Position numbers and translations under genes: made by a program
In this document: in pieces, positions 61,701 through 64,000 of the stretch
Position numbering within the stretch: position 1 is the first letter of the stretch
Layout: each line of letters begins with the position of its first letter
Notes under the pieces: model-generated
Told to the model about the DNA's origin: nothing
The model's database searches: none
The model's input: the letters and a program-made list of their open reading frames with translations, nothing else
Origin: Saccharum officinarum
Lineage: Eukaryota; Streptophyta; Magnoliopsida; Poales; Poaceae
Length of the DNA: 64,000 bases
Direction of reading: 5' to 3'
Assembly: GCA_020631735.1 (NCBI GenBank)
Contig: CM036199.1
Span: 18,207,553-18,271,552, forward strand

Positions 61701-64000
61701 CTGTCAAAAGGTTCATAGAGTTGACTCGACCTTTGGGCTTTTCTGAAGGTGTACTTGCTCCTGGATATGGCCTGGCTGAGAATTGTGTCTATGTTAGCTG
61801 TGCTTTTGGTGAATGCAAGCCCATTTTTATAGACTGGCAGGGAAGAATTTGTTGTGGGTATGTTGATCCAAATGATACAGATGTTGTGATCAAAATTGTT
61901 GATCCAGACTCTTTGACAGAGCATCAAGAGGATGGTGCTGAGGGTGAGATATGGATCAGCAGTTCTAGTTCTGGAGTTGGTTATTGGAATAATAAGGAAA
62001 CAAGCCAGAGAACCTTTTGCAATTGGCTCAAGAATTACCCTAACATAAAGTTTACAAGAACTGGTGATTTAGGACGGATCATTGATGGTAAACTTTTTAT
62101 TACAGGAAGGATCAAAGATCTTATCATTGTTGCTGGTAGAAATATTTATTCTGCAGATGTAGAGAAGACAGTGGAAGGTTCTTCTGATGTTCTTCGACCA
62201 GGCTGTTGTGCTGTTGTTGGTGTTCCTGAGGAAGTTTTAACCCAGAAAGGCATCTCAATCCCTGATTCTTCTGATCAGGTTGGACTTGTCGTGATCGCTG
62301 AGGTTAGGGATGGTAAAGTAGTCTCTGAAGAGATTGCAGACAGCATCAGAACACGTGTAGCTGAGGAGCATGGTGTAACTATTGCATCTGTCAAGCTTAT
62401 CAAGCCTAGAACCATATCCAAGACGACATCTGGGAAAATACGGAGATTTGAATGCATGAAGCAATTTGTTGATAATACTCTTAGCTTGGCAAGTGGTAAT
62501 CATATATCTAAAAAGAAGTCTCTTTTTCGGTCTCTCACTACAGGAACTGGCATGGAAATCAGGAGACCTTTCTTGAAGCACACTGTTGATCCTACCATTC
62601 ACCCTCAGCCTAGAAGCAAAGTGAAAAATTTAATGGAGATTATTGAGTTTTTAACGCAGTTAGTATCTGATCAAACAGGTATTTCAAAGGATAAAATTTC
62701 CCCAAATGACAGCCTACCTTCTTATGGCTTTGACTCGATTGCAGTGGTCCGAGCAGCACAAAAGCTCTCAGATTTTCTTGGTACACCTGTTGGAGCAATT
62801 GACATCTTTACTGCGAGCAGCATTTCAGAGCTTGCTAACTCCTTGGAGAATCTGGTGCTTAAGTCACAACCACAGCTGGCACCTCAGCCTAGAAGCAAAG
62901 TGAAAAGGTCCAGTGAGATTATTGAGTTTCTAACACAGATAGTATCAGATCAAGCAGGCATTCCAAAGGACAAAATTTCTCCAACTGATAGTCTACCTTC
63001 TTACGGTTTTGATTCAATTGCAGTGGTCCGAGCTGCCCAGAAGCTCTCAGATTTTCTTGGTATTCCTGTTGGAGCCATTGACATTTTTACAGCAAGCTGT
63101 ATTGCTGAGCTTGCCAGCTTCTTGGAGAATTTGGCGCGCAAGTCACAACCACAGTTAGAACCTGATGTATCTCACTCCGCTGAAGATGAGAATCTAGTTA
63201 TCACAGATGCCACTAGTTTAGATCTTAGCGTGTTTGCTACTGGGACCCTCCAACTCCTGGCTCTTACTTATGTCTGTTTTATCCTGTTACTCCCAGCATA
63301 TCTCGCAAGCTCGATGTACATGAGCATGATATCTTCAGTCAGTCTGGTGAAATCATCACTACTGAGCTATCTTAGTTCTTTGGTCTTGGCACCTATTGCA
63401 TGGATCTGCTATGCCTTGTTCACTTCATTATCCCTGGCTACCTTGGGGAAGCCATTCCTTCAGCCAAATTATGTTTTAACCCCTGATATTTCGATATGGT
63501 CAGTTGACTTTGTGAAATGGTGGGCACTAAACAAGGCACAATCATTAGCATCAAAGATGCTAGCTGTGCATCTAAAGGGCACAGTCTTCTTGAATTATTG
63601 GTTCAAGATGCAAGGAGCTCGGATTGGTTCACATGTTGTCATTGATACGGTAGACATCACTGACCCATCCTTACTAGCAGTCGCAGATGATGCAGTGATC
63701 GCAGAAGGTGTTCTCATTCAGAGCCATGAAGTCCGTAATGAAGTGCTGAGTTTCAGGCATATCAAGATTGGTCAGAAGGCATCAATTGGCCCTTATGCGG
63801 TGATCCAGAAGGGAACTGTTGTGCATGGTGGCGTTGTCGTTCCACCGTTGCAAAAGACTGAGCAAGGGAAATCAGCATATCCTCCTAGCGGAGCTTCTGC
63901 GTACATGAAGGTAGCTAGAAATATTTGAATTTATACACTAAGTTCTTGTGCTAAATTGCTAATCACCTAAGATCTTAAGGCATAAAACAAATAGAATTTC
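58763..64000 (+). CDS. Modular FAD oxidase / fatty-acyl-AMP ligase / double carrier protein (copy 2, cut by window end)
   Basis: Exons 58763-58964, 59044-59246, 59396-59837, 59918-60277, 60357-60535 and 60641-63910; the last is followed by a GT donor, and the next exon lies outside the window (its counterpart is 32125-34701). The start is the ATG at 58763 (MDPGKSIDDKFSK); an in-frame ATG at 58685 would add 26 residues. The first exon shows the dinucleotide-binding motif GIVGAGPSGLTAAYALAKLG, complete here but lost in copy 1. All frames are open and in phase. In the large exon the protein differs from copy 1 at one residue only (Met for Val in GKI-M/V-NRR). Intron 2 begins with GC (TTACAG/GCAAGT) where copy 1 has GT. 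Function as for copy 1: an acyl group would be activated as its adenylate, passed to the two phosphopantetheine carriers and probably oxidised by the N-terminal flavin domain; membrane segments follow at about residues 1320-1405. Confidence 0.87.
58902..64000 (+). repeat. Right arm of a large inverted duplication
   Basis: Inverted copy of 35107-40202, including introns and the first 90 bases of the intron after exon 6. It continues past the window end. The arms are 18.7 kb apart. Confidence 0.95.

Overview
The window is nuclear DNA of a grass (Poaceae), most likely a panicoid. The evidence is plant-type split genes (eL6, a 13-exon GH1 beta-glucosidase, a CLE peptide gene, an intronless MCTP), dense grass-type MITEs, a Sirevirus-type Ty1/copia retrotransposon and a Mutator-like element. 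It is a draft assembly: there is a 100-N gap at 40203-40302, and several frameshifts look like homopolymer miscounts.

Layout. 1-1389 is MITE remnant and empty DNA. 1398-19631 is one large Mutator-like element (MULE) with ~160-bp terminal inverted repeats and an 8-bp target duplication. It carries a plus-strand gene for a GRF-like zinc-finger protein and a convergent minus-strand transposase gene. The transposase gene is cut in two by a young, almost complete 10.97-kb copia element (6454-17420, target duplication CCTTG). 20710-23196 is an intronless MCTP gene, followed by ribosomal protein eL6 (minus, 24002-25983) with a typical ribosomal-protein promoter. 26170-29216 is MITEs plus a three-copy tandem repeat. 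29862-30360 (minus) is a three-exon, 94-residue CLE peptide precursor. 32125-40202 (minus) is a very large modular gene whose first exon runs into the gap. 41451-46932 is a beta-glucosidase gene with three frame lesions. 46933-58762 is mostly mobile-element derived (two or three hAT-like elements, a Tourist-like MITE, an RTE-type LINE fragment). 58763-64000 (plus) is a second, inverted, almost identical copy of the modular gene, cut by the window end.

The most interesting object is the modular gene. Its seven exons, read across both copies, keep phase and predict a 2,410-residue protein. In order it has an FAD-dependent amine-oxidase-like domain, a fatty-acyl-AMP-ligase-like adenylation domain, two tandem carrier domains with DS(I) phosphopantetheine sites, and a membrane-spanning C-terminal half with left-handed beta-helix (hexapeptide) regions around a catalase-like segment. 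That C-terminal half resembles the terminal region of bacterial poly-lysine-synthetase-type NRPSs. It reads as an acyl-activating, carrier-bound, membrane-anchored assembly-line enzyme in a plant nucleus. Its product cannot be told from sequence.

The host genes otherwise look independent (membrane/plasmodesmal trafficking, translation, peptide signalling, glucoside hydrolysis). The beta-glucosidase next to the modular gene could be a metabolic partner, but nothing here proves it.
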